NCBI RefSeq assembly: GCF_014648295.1
Contig: NZ_BMQV01000013.1
Location: 1-64,000 of the forward strand
Direction: 5' to 3'
DNA: 64,000 bases
Origin: Shewanella saliphila
Lineage (GTDB): Bacteria; Pseudomonadota; Gammaproteobacteria; Enterobacterales; Shewanellaceae
Positions 46,863-56,585 of this stretch are shown one piece after another; the stretch's first letter is position 1; every line of letters starts with the position of its first letter. The position numbers and the translations under genes are program-made. The notes under the pieces are model-generated. The model saw only the letters and a program-made list of their open reading frames with translations. It was not told where the DNA came from and did no database searches.

Positions 46863-48167
46863 TTACGCTTTGCCTGTAGCCTTGTTCATAAATTCTTCAA
46901 AAGCAACTTCTTTTGTCGTTACTTGAGCCGATTTTAGTAGGGCTTCAACAGCTTGCTCTTCAAGCGCTACATTGCGCATGTTTTGCATGAGTTCTTTGTT
47001 TGAGTTGTAGTAAGCGACAACTTCAGATGGATCTTCATACGCAGAAGCCATAGATTCGATCAATGCATTAACGCGATCGTCTTCAGCTTTAAGCTCGTTA
47101 GTTTTGATTACTTCGCCTAATAACAAACCAATCTTAACGCGGCGCTCTGCTTGCTCAGTGAACAATTCAGCTGGAAGCTCAGGCATGTTTTCAGTTTGGC
47201 CACCAAAGCGTTGCATAGCTTGCTGACGTAAAACGTCAACTTCGCCATCAACTAGCGCTTTAGGGATAGCAATTTCATTAGCGGCTAGTAAACCAGTAAT
47301 CACTTGCTCTTTAACGTTAGCTTTAAGCGCTTGCTCTAGCTCGCGAGTCATGTTTTTACGGATTTCAGCTTTAAGCGCTTCTAAGCCGCCTTCAGCAATA
47401 CCAAATAGTGAAGCAAATTCGTCATTCACTTCTGGTAAGCTTGCGCCTTGAACTTCAGTTAAGGTAATAGCGAATTTAGCCGCTTTGCCTTTCAAGTTTT
47501 CAGCGTGGTAATCTTCTGGGAATGACACTTCGATTTCGAATTCGTCACCCGCTTTATGACCCACAACACCTGTTTCAAAACCAGGGATCATACGGTTTGA
47601 ACCGATTTGAAGTTCGAAATCGTTAGCTTTGCCGCCTTCAAACTCTTCACCGTCGATAGAGCCCACAAAGTTCATTTTCACTTTGTCGCTATCAGCAGCT
47701 TCACGTTCAACAACAGCATAAGTTGCATGTTGCTTACGTAATGTTTCAATCATTGTATCAACGTCTGCTTCGTTTACGTCAGCGTGTGGCTGTTCAACGG
47801 CAATCGTATCTAAACCCGTTAAGGCAACTTCTGGGTAGACTTCAAACGTAGCAACGAATTCAAACGTGTCACCTTCAGTAGCACCTGGTGTAAATACTGG
47901 CGCGCCTGCTGGGTTTAATTTTTCAGCTACGATTGCTTCAATAAAGTTACGTTGCATCACTTCACCAGTGATGTCTTGACGAATCGCTTTACCGTAACGC
48001 TTGTTGATTTCAGTGACTGGTACTTTGCCAGGACGGAAACCAGGAAGACGTGCACGCTTAGCTTCGCGTAATACGTTGTCTTTAACCAATTTCTCGATTT
48101 GCTCAGCAGGTACAGAAATAGTTAGGCGACGCTCTAGGCCTTGAGTTGTTTCAACAGAAACTTGCAT
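46863..48167 (-). CDS. tig: trigger factor
   Basis: A 434-residue ribosome-associated chaperone and prolyl isomerase. The ribosome-binding motif GFRPGKVP lies near residue 43, the FKBP-type domain around 150-240 ([25 protein letters not shown], cited by its ends), and the helical C-terminal arms follow. The start is at ATG 48167 behind GAGGTAAA; an extra 17 upstream codons are not conserved. It leads the tig-clpP-clpX-lon-hupB-ppiD block. Confidence 0.96.
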   Translation of the reverse strand: MQVSVETTQGLERRLTISVPAEQIEKLVKDNVLREAKRARLPGFRPGKVPVTEINKRYGKAIRQDITGEVMQRNFIEAIVAEKLNPAGAPVFTPGATEGDTFEFVATFEVYPEVALTGLDTIAVEQPHADVNEADVDTMIETLRKQHATYAVVEREAADSDKVKMNFVGSIDGEEFEGGKANDFELQIGSNRMIPGFETGVVGHKAGDEFEIEVSFPEDYHAENLKGKAAKFAITLTEVQGASLPEVNDEFASLFGIAEGGLEALKAEIRKNMTRELEQALKANVKEQVITGLLAANEIAIPKALVDGEVDVLRQQAMQRFGGQTENMPELPAELFTEQAERRVKIGLLLGEVIKTNELKAEDDRVNALIESMASAYEDPSEVVAYYNSNKELMQNMRNVALEEQAVEALLKSAQVTTKEVAFEEFMNKATGKA

Positions 48168-48551
48168 TGTTTTACCTCGAAATATGTCTAACGTTCTTTG
48201 TAATAGTCGACAACTCAACTATTTGATATTCGTTTCTTGACCGTGTGTTTAGCTAAGGCCGCCAGCACAGCGATATTAATGATGCTGAAGACGCTGTTGG
48301 TTCAGGTAGCTTATTTTTGATATTTATCAAGACGCGACATTATAGCTACCGTTTTTCGCATAGTCGAGCCTGAAAAGGTCGATTTAAGCGATAAAAGGGC
48401 CGACTTTGAGCCATTTTGACGTGTTTGCACGTTTAATGTGCTAATTGCTTTATGAGGTAGCCGATGAATTATTTTGCACGAGGGTTTCTTTGATGATGGG
48501 TGTCACACTCTGGCGAATTACAGCCTAAAGATAGATTTAATCAAAGAAAAA
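48168..48551. other. intergenic region between tig and the tRNA cluster
   Basis: It contains the tig promoter region and the end of the tRNA transcript. A spaced 10-bp inverted repeat (TTTCTTTGAT at 48485-48494, ATCAAAGAAA at 48540-48549) lies just after tRNA-His, but without a T-run. No gene is visible. Confidence 0.4.
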
Positions 48552-48628
48552 TGGGGTGACTGATGGGGCTCGAACCCACGACAACCGGAATCACAATCCG
48601 GGACTCTACCAACTGAGCTACAATCACC
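48552..48628 (-). tRNA. tRNA-His (anticodon GTG)
   Basis: A 77-nt cloverleaf with extra G at the 5' end typical of tRNA-His, anticodon loop TTGTGAT, T-arm GGTTCGAGCC and encoded CCA. It is the last gene of a Pro-Arg-His cluster. Confidence 0.96.
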
Positions 48629-48635
48629 ACTGAAA

Positions 48636-48712
48636 TGGTACGCCCGGCAGGGCTCGAACCTGCGACCACCCGCTTAGAAGGCGGGTGCTCTATCCAACTG
48701 AGCTACGGGCGC
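48636..48712 (-). tRNA. tRNA-Arg (anticodon TCT)
   Basis: A 77-nt tRNA with anticodon loop CTTCTAA between CCCGC and GCGGG stems, reading AGA codons, T-arm GGTTCGAGCC and encoded CCA. It lies 7 bp before tRNA-His on the same transcript. Confidence 0.96.
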
Positions 48713-48767
48713 ATGGTACAGCAATTTGCTGTTTCCTGTCTGGCTAAACAAGCTTAACACTTGTTTG

Positions 48768-48800
48768 ATTATTTGTTTAGTTAACACATAAACAAATAAT
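48768..48800. other. AT-rich hairpin in the tRNA spacer
   Basis: ATTATTTGTTTA and its perfect complement (12 bp) enclose a 9-nt loop in the spacer between tRNA-Pro and tRNA-Arg. A second dyad, AAACAAG/CTTGTTT at 48747-48767, adjoins it. They may guide processing of the precursor. Confidence 0.55.
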
Positions 48801-48806
48801 TGAATT

Positions 48807-48883
48807 TGGTCGGTGATAGAGGATTCGAACCTCTGACCCTCTCGTCCCAAACGAGATGCGCTACCGGGCTGCGCTAATCACCG
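48807..48883 (-). tRNA. tRNA-Pro (anticodon TGG)
   Basis: A 77-nt tRNA with anticodon loop TTTGGGA, T-arm GGTTCGAATCC and encoded CCA, very similar to E. coli proM. It is the first gene of the leftward tRNA transcript. Confidence 0.96.
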
Positions 48884-49165
48884 AGTTTATCTATTCTCAA
48901 CATATCGCAGCAATACACTGTAACCATGTTGTCTCGAGAACGGAGCGCATCTTAACGAGTCACTTTGTTATCGTCAACGATTTTTTTGAGCTAATTGTCT
49001 ATATGTTGAATTTAACAGCAAAAAGAGTGATTAGCATCAAAGCGCGAATAGTTTATTCACCGTATTTCCTTGTCTAGCAAATGACACTCTTTTAATCGCC
49101 TGTTAGAATACTCCCGATTTACACACCAGCCACAAGCCGCGCCATTCAAAGGAAACTCTACAGCC

Positions 49166-50020
49166 ATGACTGCTCAACTTATTGACGGTAAAGCCATTGC
49201 ACAATCTATTCGCAGTACCCTTAAACAAAAAGTCGCCGCGAGAAAAGAAGCTGGCCTTCGGGCACCAGGACTCGCAGTTATTTTAGTGGGTAGCGATGCT
49301 GCGTCACAGGTTTATGTAGGTAGTAAGCGCCGCGCTTGTGAAGAAGTCGGTTTTGAATCGCAATCGTTTGACCTTGATGCATCAACATCAGAAGCTGAGT
49401 TATTGGCAGTAATAGACCAGTGCAATGATAATCCTGCTATCGATGGCATATTGGTTCAGCTGCCGCTCCCTGGACATATTGATGACTCAAAAGTCATTGA
49501 GCATATTCGACCAGATAAAGACGTAGATGGTTTTCACCCTTACAACGTTGGGCGTTTAGCTCAACGTATCCCCGTGCTGCGCTCATGCACACCGATGGGT
49601 ATCATGACATTAATCAAGTCGACTGGTGTAGATACATATGGATTAGACGCAACAGTTGTTGGGGCTTCTAACATTGTTGGCCGCCCAATGACATTAGAGC
49701 TTTTATTAGCAGGTTGCACCACAACAACATGTCATCGTTTTACTAAAAACCTCGAACAAAAAGTTCGCCAAGCTGATTTATTAGTGGTTGCGGTAGGCAA
49801 GCCAGGGTTTATACCGGGTGAATGGATTAAACCAGGTGCAATTGTGATTGATGTTGGTATTAACCGTACAGAAGATGGCCGTTTAGTCGGAGATGTTGAA
49901 TATGATGTGGCGGCACAAAATGCGGCATTTATTACCCCCGTCCCTGGCGGCGTAGGTCCTATGACGATTGCAAGCTTATTAGAAAACACGTTATATGCTT
50001 GCGAGAAATACCATAGCTAA
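49166..50020 (+). CDS. folD: bifunctional methylenetetrahydrofolate dehydrogenase/cyclohydrolase FolD
   Basis: A 284-residue cytosolic enzyme that interconverts 5,10-methylene- and 10-formyl-tetrahydrofolate using NADP. Tyr50 and Lys54 in [13 protein letters not shown] are the active-site residues, QLPLPGH is the folate-binding motif, [10 protein letters not shown] binds NADP, and [10 protein letters not shown] is the C-terminal signature. The gene has its own promoter; AAAGGAAA precedes the ATG. Confidence 0.96.
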   Translation: MTAQLIDGKAIAQSIRSTLKQKVAARKEAGLRAPGLAVILVGSDAASQVYVGSKRRACEEVGFESQSFDLDASTSEAELLAVIDQCNDNPAIDGILVQLPLPGHIDDSKVIEHIRPDKDVDGFHPYNVGRLAQRIPVLRSCTPMGIMTLIKSTGVDTYGLDATVVGASNIVGRPMTLELLLAGCTTTTCHRFTKNLEQKVRQADLLVVAVGKPGFIPGEWIKPGAIVIDVGINRTEDGRLVGDVEYDVAAQNAAFITPVPGGVGPMTIASLLENTLYACEKYHS

Positions 50021-50055
50021 TTGACTCCTTATCAGTTGAGCCATAGCTGATATAC

Positions 50056-50085
50056 AAAAAAGCCTGCAATTTTTGCAGGCTTTTT
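50056..50085. terminator. bidirectional terminator between folD and cysS
   Basis: AAAAAGCCTGCAA pairs with TTGCAGGCTTTTT around a 3-nt loop, with A/T runs on both sides. Confidence 0.92.
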
Positions 50086-50103
50086 GTTTATGACAATTTA
50101 GAA

Positions 50104-51483
50104 CTATTTTTTACGCCACGTGGTGCCTGCTGGGCCGTCTTCTAAAATCACCCCAAGTTCATTTAAGCGATCACGTGCTACATCGGCTGCTGGCCAATCT
50201 TTTTCCGTACGGGCGCGGTTACGCTCAACGATTAATGCCTCGATTTCAGCCACTTCATCGTCTGTACCCTCACCTTTAAAGAATGCCTCAGGTGTTTGAC
50301 TCACAAGGCCTAATACATCGGTTAATTGCTTAAGGCTAACGCCTAAGGCTGATGCTGCTGCCATATCAGTCAATTTAAGACGGTTGATTTCACGAACCAT
50401 ATCAAATAGCACTGAGTATGCTTCTGGCGTATTAAAATCATCGTCCATTGCTTGTGTAAACTTAGCCACATATTGCTCAGCATCCGCTGGAGCTACAGTT
50501 AAATCTAAATCTTTAAATGCGTTATATAAACGCTCTAGCGCTGCCCGTGCTTGCTTTAAATTGTCTTCAGAATAATTTAACTGGCTACGGTAATGGCCTG
50601 ACAACAAAAAGTAACGCACTGTTTCTGGGTCGTAATGCTCAAGCACGTCACGAATGGTAAAGAAATTACCTAATGATTTAGACATTTTCTCGCGATCAAC
50701 CATCACCATGCCTGAATGCATCCAATAGTTAACGTATGGCGTATCATGGGCACAGCAAGACTGCGCAATTTCGTTTTCATGATGCGGGAACTGCAAATCA
50801 CTGCCACCACCATGAATATCAAAATGCACACCTAAATGTTTGCTGTTCATTGCTGAACATTCAATGTGCCACCCTGGGCGACCTGGTCCCCATGGCGAAT
50901 CCCAAGTAGGTTCACCCGGCTTAGACATTTTCCACAAGACAAAATCCATTGGGTTTTGTTTGCTTTGGTCAACTTCAACTCGGGCGCCGGCTTGCAACTG
51001 ATCAAGATTCTGGCCAGATAAGCGGCCATAATCTTTGTATGACGCCACGCTGAACAACACATCACCATCAGGAGCAACATAGGCATGACCGCGGTCAAGA
51101 AGGAGTTGCACCATGTCGATAATTTCGGGCATGTGCAAGGTTGCGCGAGGCTCAAAATCGGGGCGTAACATGTTTAACGAATCAAAGTCGCGGTGCATTT
51201 CAGCGGTCAAACGCTCTGTTAGCGCTTCACATGACTCGTTGTTTTCAGCGGCACGCTTGATAATTTTGTCATCAACATCGGTAATGTTACGTTGAAAATT
51301 AACCTCGTAACCACTGTAGCGTAAGTAACGGACTATCATGTCAAACGATACAAAAGTACGTCCGTGACCAATATGACATAAATCGTAAATTGTCACGCCA
51401 CATACGTACATGCCAATTTTGCCAGGATTTATTGGTTTAAATTCTTGTTTTTCACGACTAATACTATTGTAAATCTTTAACAT
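50104..51483 (-). CDS. cysS: cysteinyl-tRNA synthetase
   Basis: A 459-residue class I synthetase that charges tRNA-Cys. Zinc ligand Cys28, HIGH motif at 37-40, the second zinc cluster region ([13 protein letters not shown] and [10 protein letters not shown]) and KMSKS near residue 266 are all present. It is divergent from ppiB, with which it often neighbours in gammaproteobacteria. Confidence 0.97.
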   Translation of the reverse strand: MLKIYNSISREKQEFKPINPGKIGMYVCGVTIYDLCHIGHGRTFVSFDMIVRYLRYSGYEVNFQRNITDVDDKIIKRAAENNESCEALTERLTAEMHRDFDSLNMLRPDFEPRATLHMPEIIDMVQLLLDRGHAYVAPDGDVLFSVASYKDYGRLSGQNLDQLQAGARVEVDQSKQNPMDFVLWKMSKPGEPTWDSPWGPGRPGWHIECSAMNSKHLGVHFDIHGGGSDLQFPHHENEIAQSCCAHDTPYVNYWMHSGMVMVDREKMSKSLGNFFTIRDVLEHYDPETVRYFLLSGHYRSQLNYSEDNLKQARAALERLYNAFKDLDLTVAPADAEQYVAKFTQAMDDDFNTPEAYSVLFDMVREINRLKLTDMAAASALGVSLKQLTDVLGLVSQTPEAFFKGEGTDDEVAEIEALIVERNRARTEKDWPAADVARDRLNELGVILEDGPAGTTWRKK

Positions 51484-51626
51484 CGAAAGTTCTCTTTTAC
51501 ACTAATTTATTATGGTAAATGCTAGCCGTGAGTCTACCATGTTGTCACCTGTTTTGAACACTGCACTTTATGCCGCAACTAAGATAAGTTAGAATCGCGC
51601 AAATTATTTTTTCTAGGTGAATACGA

Positions 51627-52121
51627 ATGGTTACTTTACACACAAATTTTGGCGACATTACTTTACAACTTGATGCAGAAAAAGCTCCTTTGACTGTGGC
51701 TAACTTCATGAAATATGTTGAAGACGGCTTTTATGACAGCACCATTTTTCACCGTGTTATCGATGGTTTCATGATCCAAGGTGGTGGTTTTACCGAAGAT
51801 ATGGGGCAAAAGCGTAATAACGAAGCTGTGAAAAACGAAGCAAACAACGGTTTATCAAACCGTAAAGGCACTGTTGCGATGGCACGTACTTCAGATCCGC
51901 ACTCTGCTACAGCGCAATTTTTCATTAACATCAACGACAACACTTTCCTTGATTTTAAATCAGAAACAAGCCAAGGCTGGGGTTACTGTGTGTTTGGTGA
52001 AGTTGTTGAAGGCTTAGATGTGGTTGAAAAAATTAAAGCCGTTGCGACTGGTAACCGTGGCATGCACCAAGATGTGCCATTAGAAGCCGTTATTATCAAC
52101 AATGTTAGTGTAAAAGCATAA
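51627..52121 (+). CDS. ppiB: cytoplasmic peptidyl-prolyl isomerase B (cyclophilin)
   Basis: A 164-residue cyclophilin without signal peptide. [15 protein letters not shown] near residues 42-56 carries the catalytic Arg, and [14 protein letters not shown] the substrate-binding core. It accelerates proline isomerisation in the cytosol. Its stop lies 2 bp before the lpxH start, so they form an operon. Confidence 0.95.
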   Translation: MVTLHTNFGDITLQLDAEKAPLTVANFMKYVEDGFYDSTIFHRVIDGFMIQGGGFTEDMGQKRNNEAVKNEANNGLSNRKGTVAMARTSDPHSATAQFFININDNTFLDFKSETSQGWGYCVFGEVVEGLDVVEKIKAVATGNRGMHQDVPLEAVIINNVSVKA

Positions 52122-52123
52122 TT

Positions 52124-52849
52124 TTGCGCCGCACTGTCTTTGTGGGCGATTTGCACTTAAGTGCAGATCGTCCAGATATTACCCATGCTTTTGTAGACTT
52201 TCTCGCGAACGGTTTAGACGATGCCGAGGCGCTGTATATTATTGGTGATTTATTTGAAGTGTGGATGGGCGATGATATTGCTGAACCATTTACCAATGAT
52301 ATTGCTAAAGCAATAAAAGTCGTTTCCGCTAAAATGCCAGTGTATTTCATTCATGGCAATCGTGATTTTATGATCGGTCGCGCTTTCTGCAAACGAGCGG
52401 GCATGCAAATTTTACCTGAAGTGCACTGTATCGATTTATATGGCACGCGCACAGTGATTTTACACGGCGACAGTTTATGTACGCTTGATGAAGCTTATCA
52501 GCGCTTTAGACGTTTTCGTAGCATTGCGATGGTGAGGTGGATCTACGCACATATACTGCCTAAACAAACCCGATTAAACATTGCTGCAAAAATTAGACAA
52601 AAAAGTGTCCAGGGTAATCAGCAAAAGCACTATGAAATCATGGACGTTGAACCTACAGCCGTCGATGAACTCCTGACTAAAACTAACTGCCAACGTATGA
52701 TCCATGGTCATACCCATCGCCCCGATATTCATCAACTTAGCAGCAATAAACAACGTGTCGTTGTCGGAGATTGGTACACTCAGGGCAGTGTGTTATCGGT
52801 GACACCACAAGGTTGTGAGCTTGAACAAAGGCCTTTTTTAGAAGCCTAG
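52124..52849 (+). CDS. lpxH: UDP-2,3-diacylglucosamine pyrophosphatase LpxH
   Basis: A 241-residue metallophosphoesterase that releases lipid X in lipid A synthesis. The metal motifs are GDLHLS at the N-terminus, [26 protein letters not shown] and HGHTHRP. The frame begins with TTG at 52124 directly after ppiB; no ATG lies before the first metal motif, and no strong ribosome binding site is seen, so coupling to ppiB translation is likely. Confidence 0.94.
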   Translation: MRRTVFVGDLHLSADRPDITHAFVDFLANGLDDAEALYIIGDLFEVWMGDDIAEPFTNDIAKAIKVVSAKMPVYFIHGNRDFMIGRAFCKRAGMQILPEVHCIDLYGTRTVILHGDSLCTLDEAYQRFRRFRSIAMVRWIYAHILPKQTRLNIAAKIRQKSVQGNQQKHYEIMDVEPTAVDELLTKTNCQRMIHGHTHRPDIHQLSSNKQRVVVGDWYTQGSVLSVTPQGCELEQRPFLEA

Positions 52850-52882
52850 CGTTGTAAATACTAGTCTATCCGCATTTGGACT

Positions 52883-53647
52883 CTACACTGGAGTCCCGCT
52901 GTGAAAGCGAAACTCATTATCTTCAGACAATATCAATGCCGCTTCTTGTTGCCTGAAATAAGCAATTCTGTCGCTAATATCTTTACCTGCTACATCTTGT
53001 GCTAAAGCAAGGTAATCTTGATAATGGCGAGCTTCAGAGCGAAGTAGAGACACATAAAACTTATTAAGTTCATCATCTAAGTGCGGAGCTAATTTGGCAA
53101 AGCGTTCACAAGAACGCGCTTCAATAAATGCACCAATAATCAATTTATCGATAATCGTTAATGGCTCATGAGTTCGAACATGAGTGATTAATTGTTTGGC
53201 ATAGTGCCCTGCTCTCATATTATTGTATTCAATCCCACGCGCGGTCATGATTTGCAGGACTTGCTCAAAGTGATGAAACTCTTCTTTAATCAAACGGATC
53301 ATTTTAGTCATTAAGTCCGCACTAATTGATAATGACTGACTAGCAACAAGCTCACTTGTTATGTCATTTTTCTTAACGTCTCGATTCAAAAAAGCATTAG
53401 CATCGCGATCTTTGCTATATACAAATGTTTCGTAAGGTTTAGCCCAAGCTAATAATATAGCTGCACTCGATTTATCGATTGCATACTTGCGGATCATCAT
53501 CATCGCAGTTTGAGCCGCTTTAAGCTCACAATTACAGTGATCAATTAATAATGCATTCAGTTGCTCGGGCTGCTTGGCGAAATTGACCCAGGCATCTGGT
53601 GTTTCACAACCTAAAAATTGATTAATTGGTTCAAGTAATTGCTGCAT
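52883..53647 (-). CDS. miaE: tRNA-(ms2io6A)-hydroxylase MiaE
   Basis: A 254-residue diiron monooxygenase of ferritin-like fold that hydroxylates the isopentenyl group of ms2i6A37 in tRNA. Ligand motifs are CELKAAQ, EEFHHFEQV, EARSCERF and EARHYQDY. It is present in Salmonella and Shewanella but missing in E. coli K-12. It is convergent with lpxH. Confidence 0.92.
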   Translation of the reverse strand: MQQLLEPINQFLGCETPDAWVNFAKQPEQLNALLIDHCNCELKAAQTAMMMIRKYAIDKSSAAILLAWAKPYETFVYSKDRDANAFLNRDVKKNDITSELVASQSLSISADLMTKMIRLIKEEFHHFEQVLQIMTARGIEYNNMRAGHYAKQLITHVRTHEPLTIIDKLIIGAFIEARSCERFAKLAPHLDDELNKFYVSLLRSEARHYQDYLALAQDVAGKDISDRIAYFRQQEAALILSEDNEFRFHSGTPV

Positions 53648-54034
53648 GTTGCTATAGACCCTTTATAAAACATCTATCGCTATTTTACCGTTTGGCTGAT
53701 CTTTTCTAAAGCTCAAACGTAATACAACTTGACGAATTAAGATTTATGTACAATAAATGTGCAATATTCAGGTTGTGAATTTCAATATCTAAATATTGTG
53801 TGTCATCAAACGAAATTCCAGGTTTGTGCTAAACTGAAAAAGTAAGGTCAATCTCCTTTAAACACCTCCTGTTGGGATGAGGTGAGCACTGAGCAATAAC
53901 GGGTTAGCAAGGAGTCTGCTAACCGTTAATTGTAAAGTACTGTGAACTGATGAAGGCGATTGATTAAAAGCTGTAGTCAGTTCGTCTGTTGTTTGGCGAG
54001 CTAGGTTGAGAAATGCTAAACAAGGATAATTATA
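53648..54034. promoter_or_regulatory. leader region of the Yip1-family gene with a hairpin
   Basis: The region carries the miaE promoter (right to left) and a promoter-like GTTTGTGCTAAACTG near 53823. A bulged stem at 53898-53926 (AACGGGTTAGCA with TGCTAACCGTT) lies about 110 nt before the Yip1-family ATG and would be in its 5' leader. Whether it regulates translation is unknown. Confidence 0.35.
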
Positions 54035-54631
54035 ATGGTACTGAATCACTTAATGGGGCTATACACTCATCCGAAACAAGAGTGGCAAACAATTGAAAAA
54101 AACCATGAAGCGCTGAAAAGCAGCTTAAGTCATGTATTACTTATCGCGCTCATTCCTGCTATTTGCTCTTATTTTGCCACCGCACACATTGGTTGGCATC
54201 CAGGGGCTGGCGAATTGCTATTTTTAACACCTAAAAGCGCCATGTTTATGTCGATTGGCATGTACTTTGGCTTAATATTTGGGGTGTTAGCATTGGCTTA
54301 CTTAGCCTATTGGATGGGTAAAACCTTTGATGCAGACCCAACCTACACTCAAGCATTAGAACTAGCCGCTTATACTGCAACCCCTTTATTTATGGTGGGA
54401 TTAGCCGCGTTATACCCTGTATTGTGGTTTATTATGGTCGTAGGATTAATAGGCTTAACCTATTCGGTCTATCTTCTATACGCGGGCGTGCCAATCATCA
54501 TGAACATACCTGAAGAAAAAGGCTTCATTTATGCTAGTTCAGTTGTCACGGCAGGTTTAGTGTTGCTAGTTGCACTGATGGCAAGTAGTGTTATTTTATG
54601 GAGCGTAGGCTTTGGCCCTATGTTGCAATAG
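54035..54631 (+). CDS. Yip1 domain inner-membrane protein
   Basis: A 198-residue membrane protein with five predicted helices and the opening LYTHPKQEWQTIE, which is the signature of bacterial Yip1-domain (PF04893) proteins. Function in bacteria is not established. AAGGATAA precedes the ATG. It is single and shares a terminator with glnS. Confidence 0.85.
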   Translation: MVLNHLMGLYTHPKQEWQTIEKNHEALKSSLSHVLLIALIPAICSYFATAHIGWHPGAGELLFLTPKSAMFMSIGMYFGLIFGVLALAYLAYWMGKTFDADPTYTQALELAAYTATPLFMVGLAALYPVLWFIMVVGLIGLTYSVYLLYAGVPIIMNIPEEKGFIYASSVVTAGLVLLVALMASSVILWSVGFGPMLQ

Positions 54632-54647
54632 CTGGTTTCAATACAAT

Positions 54648-54674
54648 AAAAAAGGCGCTTTGAGCGCCTTTTTT
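54648..54674. terminator. bidirectional terminator
   Basis: AAAAAAGGCGCT and AGCGCCTTTTTT form a 12-bp stem with a 3-nt loop between the convergent Yip1-family gene and glnS. Confidence 0.92.
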
Positions 54675-54697
54675 ATTGGGTTATTTAACGGTAAACA

Positions 54698-56368
54698 CTA
54701 AGAGAAAGTATCACGTAGTGGTACGGTTAAATTAAAGACTAAATGTTCAGCAGAAGAATCTTTACTGTCGGCACAGAAGTAACCTTCACGCTCAAACTGA
54801 TACGCTTTTTCAGCAGGCGCATTGACCAAACTAGGCTCAACTAAACCGTGAACAACCACTAACGATTGTGGATTAATCACTTCATCTACGGTTTCAAATG
54901 CTGCAGGGTTTACATCTGTAAATAAACGGTCATATAGACGGAACTCAGCAGGTTTTGCCGTGCTTGCTTCCACCCAATGGATAACGCCTTTTACTTTGCG
55001 TCCATCAGCAGGATTTTTGCCTAACGTATCTGCATCATAAGTACAGTAGACTGTCGTCACATTACCCTCAGCATCTTTGTCACAGCGTTCTGCTTTAATG
55101 ATGTAGGCATTACGTAAACGAACTTCTTTACCTAATACAAGACGTTTAAAGTGTTTATTGGCTTCTTCTTTGAAGTCTTCAACATCAATAAATAATTCAC
55201 GACCAAAAGACAGCTCACGGGTACCCATAGCTTGATTATTTGGGTGCGCTGGTGCGGTGATGGCTTCTGGCTGTGCATTAGGGTAGTTTTCAATAACCAC
55301 TTTAATGGGTCTTAACACTGCCATTGCACGAGGTGCATGTTCGTTTAACTCTTCACGAATACACGCATCTAACATGCCGACTTCAACTAAGTTTTCTTGC
55401 TTAGTGACACCAATACGTAAACAAAACTCGCGAATAGAAGCAGGTGTATAACCGCGACGACGTAAACCTGCAATAGTTGGCATACGTGGGTCATCCCAAC
55501 CGTCAACTAATTTGCGGGTCACTAAATCATTTAGCTTACGTTTAGACATCAATGTGTATTCAAGATTTAAACGAGAAAACTCATATTGACGAGTGCGGTT
55601 TGGCGCTTGAAAATCATCTAAATGATCTAACACCCAATCGTACAAACGGCGGTTATCTTGAAACTCTAACGTACAAATTGAGTGAGTAATGTTTTCAATC
55701 GCATCAGAGATACAATGAGTAAAATCGTACATTGGGTAAATACACCACTTGTCACCGGTTTGGTGATGATGTGCAAAACGGATACGGTATATCACCGGAT
55801 CACGCATACACATAAAGGGTGATGCCATATCGATTTTTGCGCGCAGTGCACATTCACCCTCTTTGAATTCACCTTTACGCATTTTTTCAAACAGTGCGAG
55901 GTTTTCTTCAGGGGTGGTGTCACGGTAAGGGCTATTTTTACCAGGCTCTTTTAAAGTGCCACGGTACTCACGAGTTTGTTCGCTATTTAAAAAGCAAACA
56001 TAAGCAAGCCCTTTGCTAATAAGTTCAACAGCATATTGATGCAATTGATCAAAGTAATTCGATGAATAACGTATATCGCCAGCCCATTCGAAGCCCAACC
56101 AATGCACATCTTCCTGAATAGACTTCACATAGTTGATGTCTTCTTTTTCAGGATTAGTATCATCAAAACGTAAGTTACATTGACCTTGGTAATCTTTCGC
56201 AATACCAAAATTTAAGCATATAGACTTAGCGTGTCCAATATGCAAAAAACCGTTAGGTTCTGGCGGGAAACGAGTATGAACATGGTTGTGCTTACCGCTA
56301 CTTAGGTCTTCGTCTATGATATTACGAATGAAGTTACTAGGACGTACTTCGGTGTCCACATGACTCAT
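54698..56368 (-). CDS. glnS: glutaminyl-tRNA synthetase
   Basis: A 556-residue class I synthetase. HIGH is at residues 43-46 after [10 protein letters not shown], and the KMSKS-like motif reads MSKRK. The C-terminal beta-barrel anticodon-binding domains follow. The start is the ATG after AGAGGAA; nine further codons are open upstream. It is monocistronic. Confidence 0.96.
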   Translation of the reverse strand: MSHVDTEVRPSNFIRNIIDEDLSSGKHNHVHTRFPPEPNGFLHIGHAKSICLNFGIAKDYQGQCNLRFDDTNPEKEDINYVKSIQEDVHWLGFEWAGDIRYSSNYFDQLHQYAVELISKGLAYVCFLNSEQTREYRGTLKEPGKNSPYRDTTPEENLALFEKMRKGEFKEGECALRAKIDMASPFMCMRDPVIYRIRFAHHHQTGDKWCIYPMYDFTHCISDAIENITHSICTLEFQDNRRLYDWVLDHLDDFQAPNRTRQYEFSRLNLEYTLMSKRKLNDLVTRKLVDGWDDPRMPTIAGLRRRGYTPASIREFCLRIGVTKQENLVEVGMLDACIREELNEHAPRAMAVLRPIKVVIENYPNAQPEAITAPAHPNNQAMGTRELSFGRELFIDVEDFKEEANKHFKRLVLGKEVRLRNAYIIKAERCDKDAEGNVTTVYCTYDADTLGKNPADGRKVKGVIHWVEASTAKPAEFRLYDRLFTDVNPAAFETVDEVINPQSLVVVHGLVEPSLVNAPAEKAYQFEREGYFCADSKDSSAEHLVFNLTVPLRDTFS

Positions 56369-56536
56369 GGAATTCCTCTTGGCACACAATGGCAATATGA
56401 ATAAAAAACAGATGATCCTACAGATCTTCAGTAGTTACAACTACTAGTATCGAAAAAGTTAGTCAGATAAACAAAAAATGCCAAATAGCGTAAAACAAAC
56501 TCGCGCTGTGAGTGTATTTACTACGAATATAAACAA

Positions 56537-56559
56537 AAAACCCAGCAATGCTGGGTTTT
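56537..56559 (-). terminator. terminator of feoAB
   Basis: AAAACCCAGCA and TGCTGGGTTTT form an almost perfect palindrome, with TTTTGTTTAT following on the minus strand. Confidence 0.8.
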
Positions 56560-56585
56560 AGAAGAATCATTCAGATCAACAAGGA

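Noticed and set aside
48485..48549. Inverted repeat after tRNA-His as a terminator
   Set aside because: The loop exceeds 40 nt and no T-run follows on the minus strand.
48856..49077. 73-codon open frame on the plus strand
   Set aside because: It begins antisense inside tRNA-Pro and has no ribosome binding site or family resemblance.
53858..54049. 63-codon open frame on the minus strand
   Set aside because: It overlaps the leader and start of the Yip1-family gene and has no coding support.
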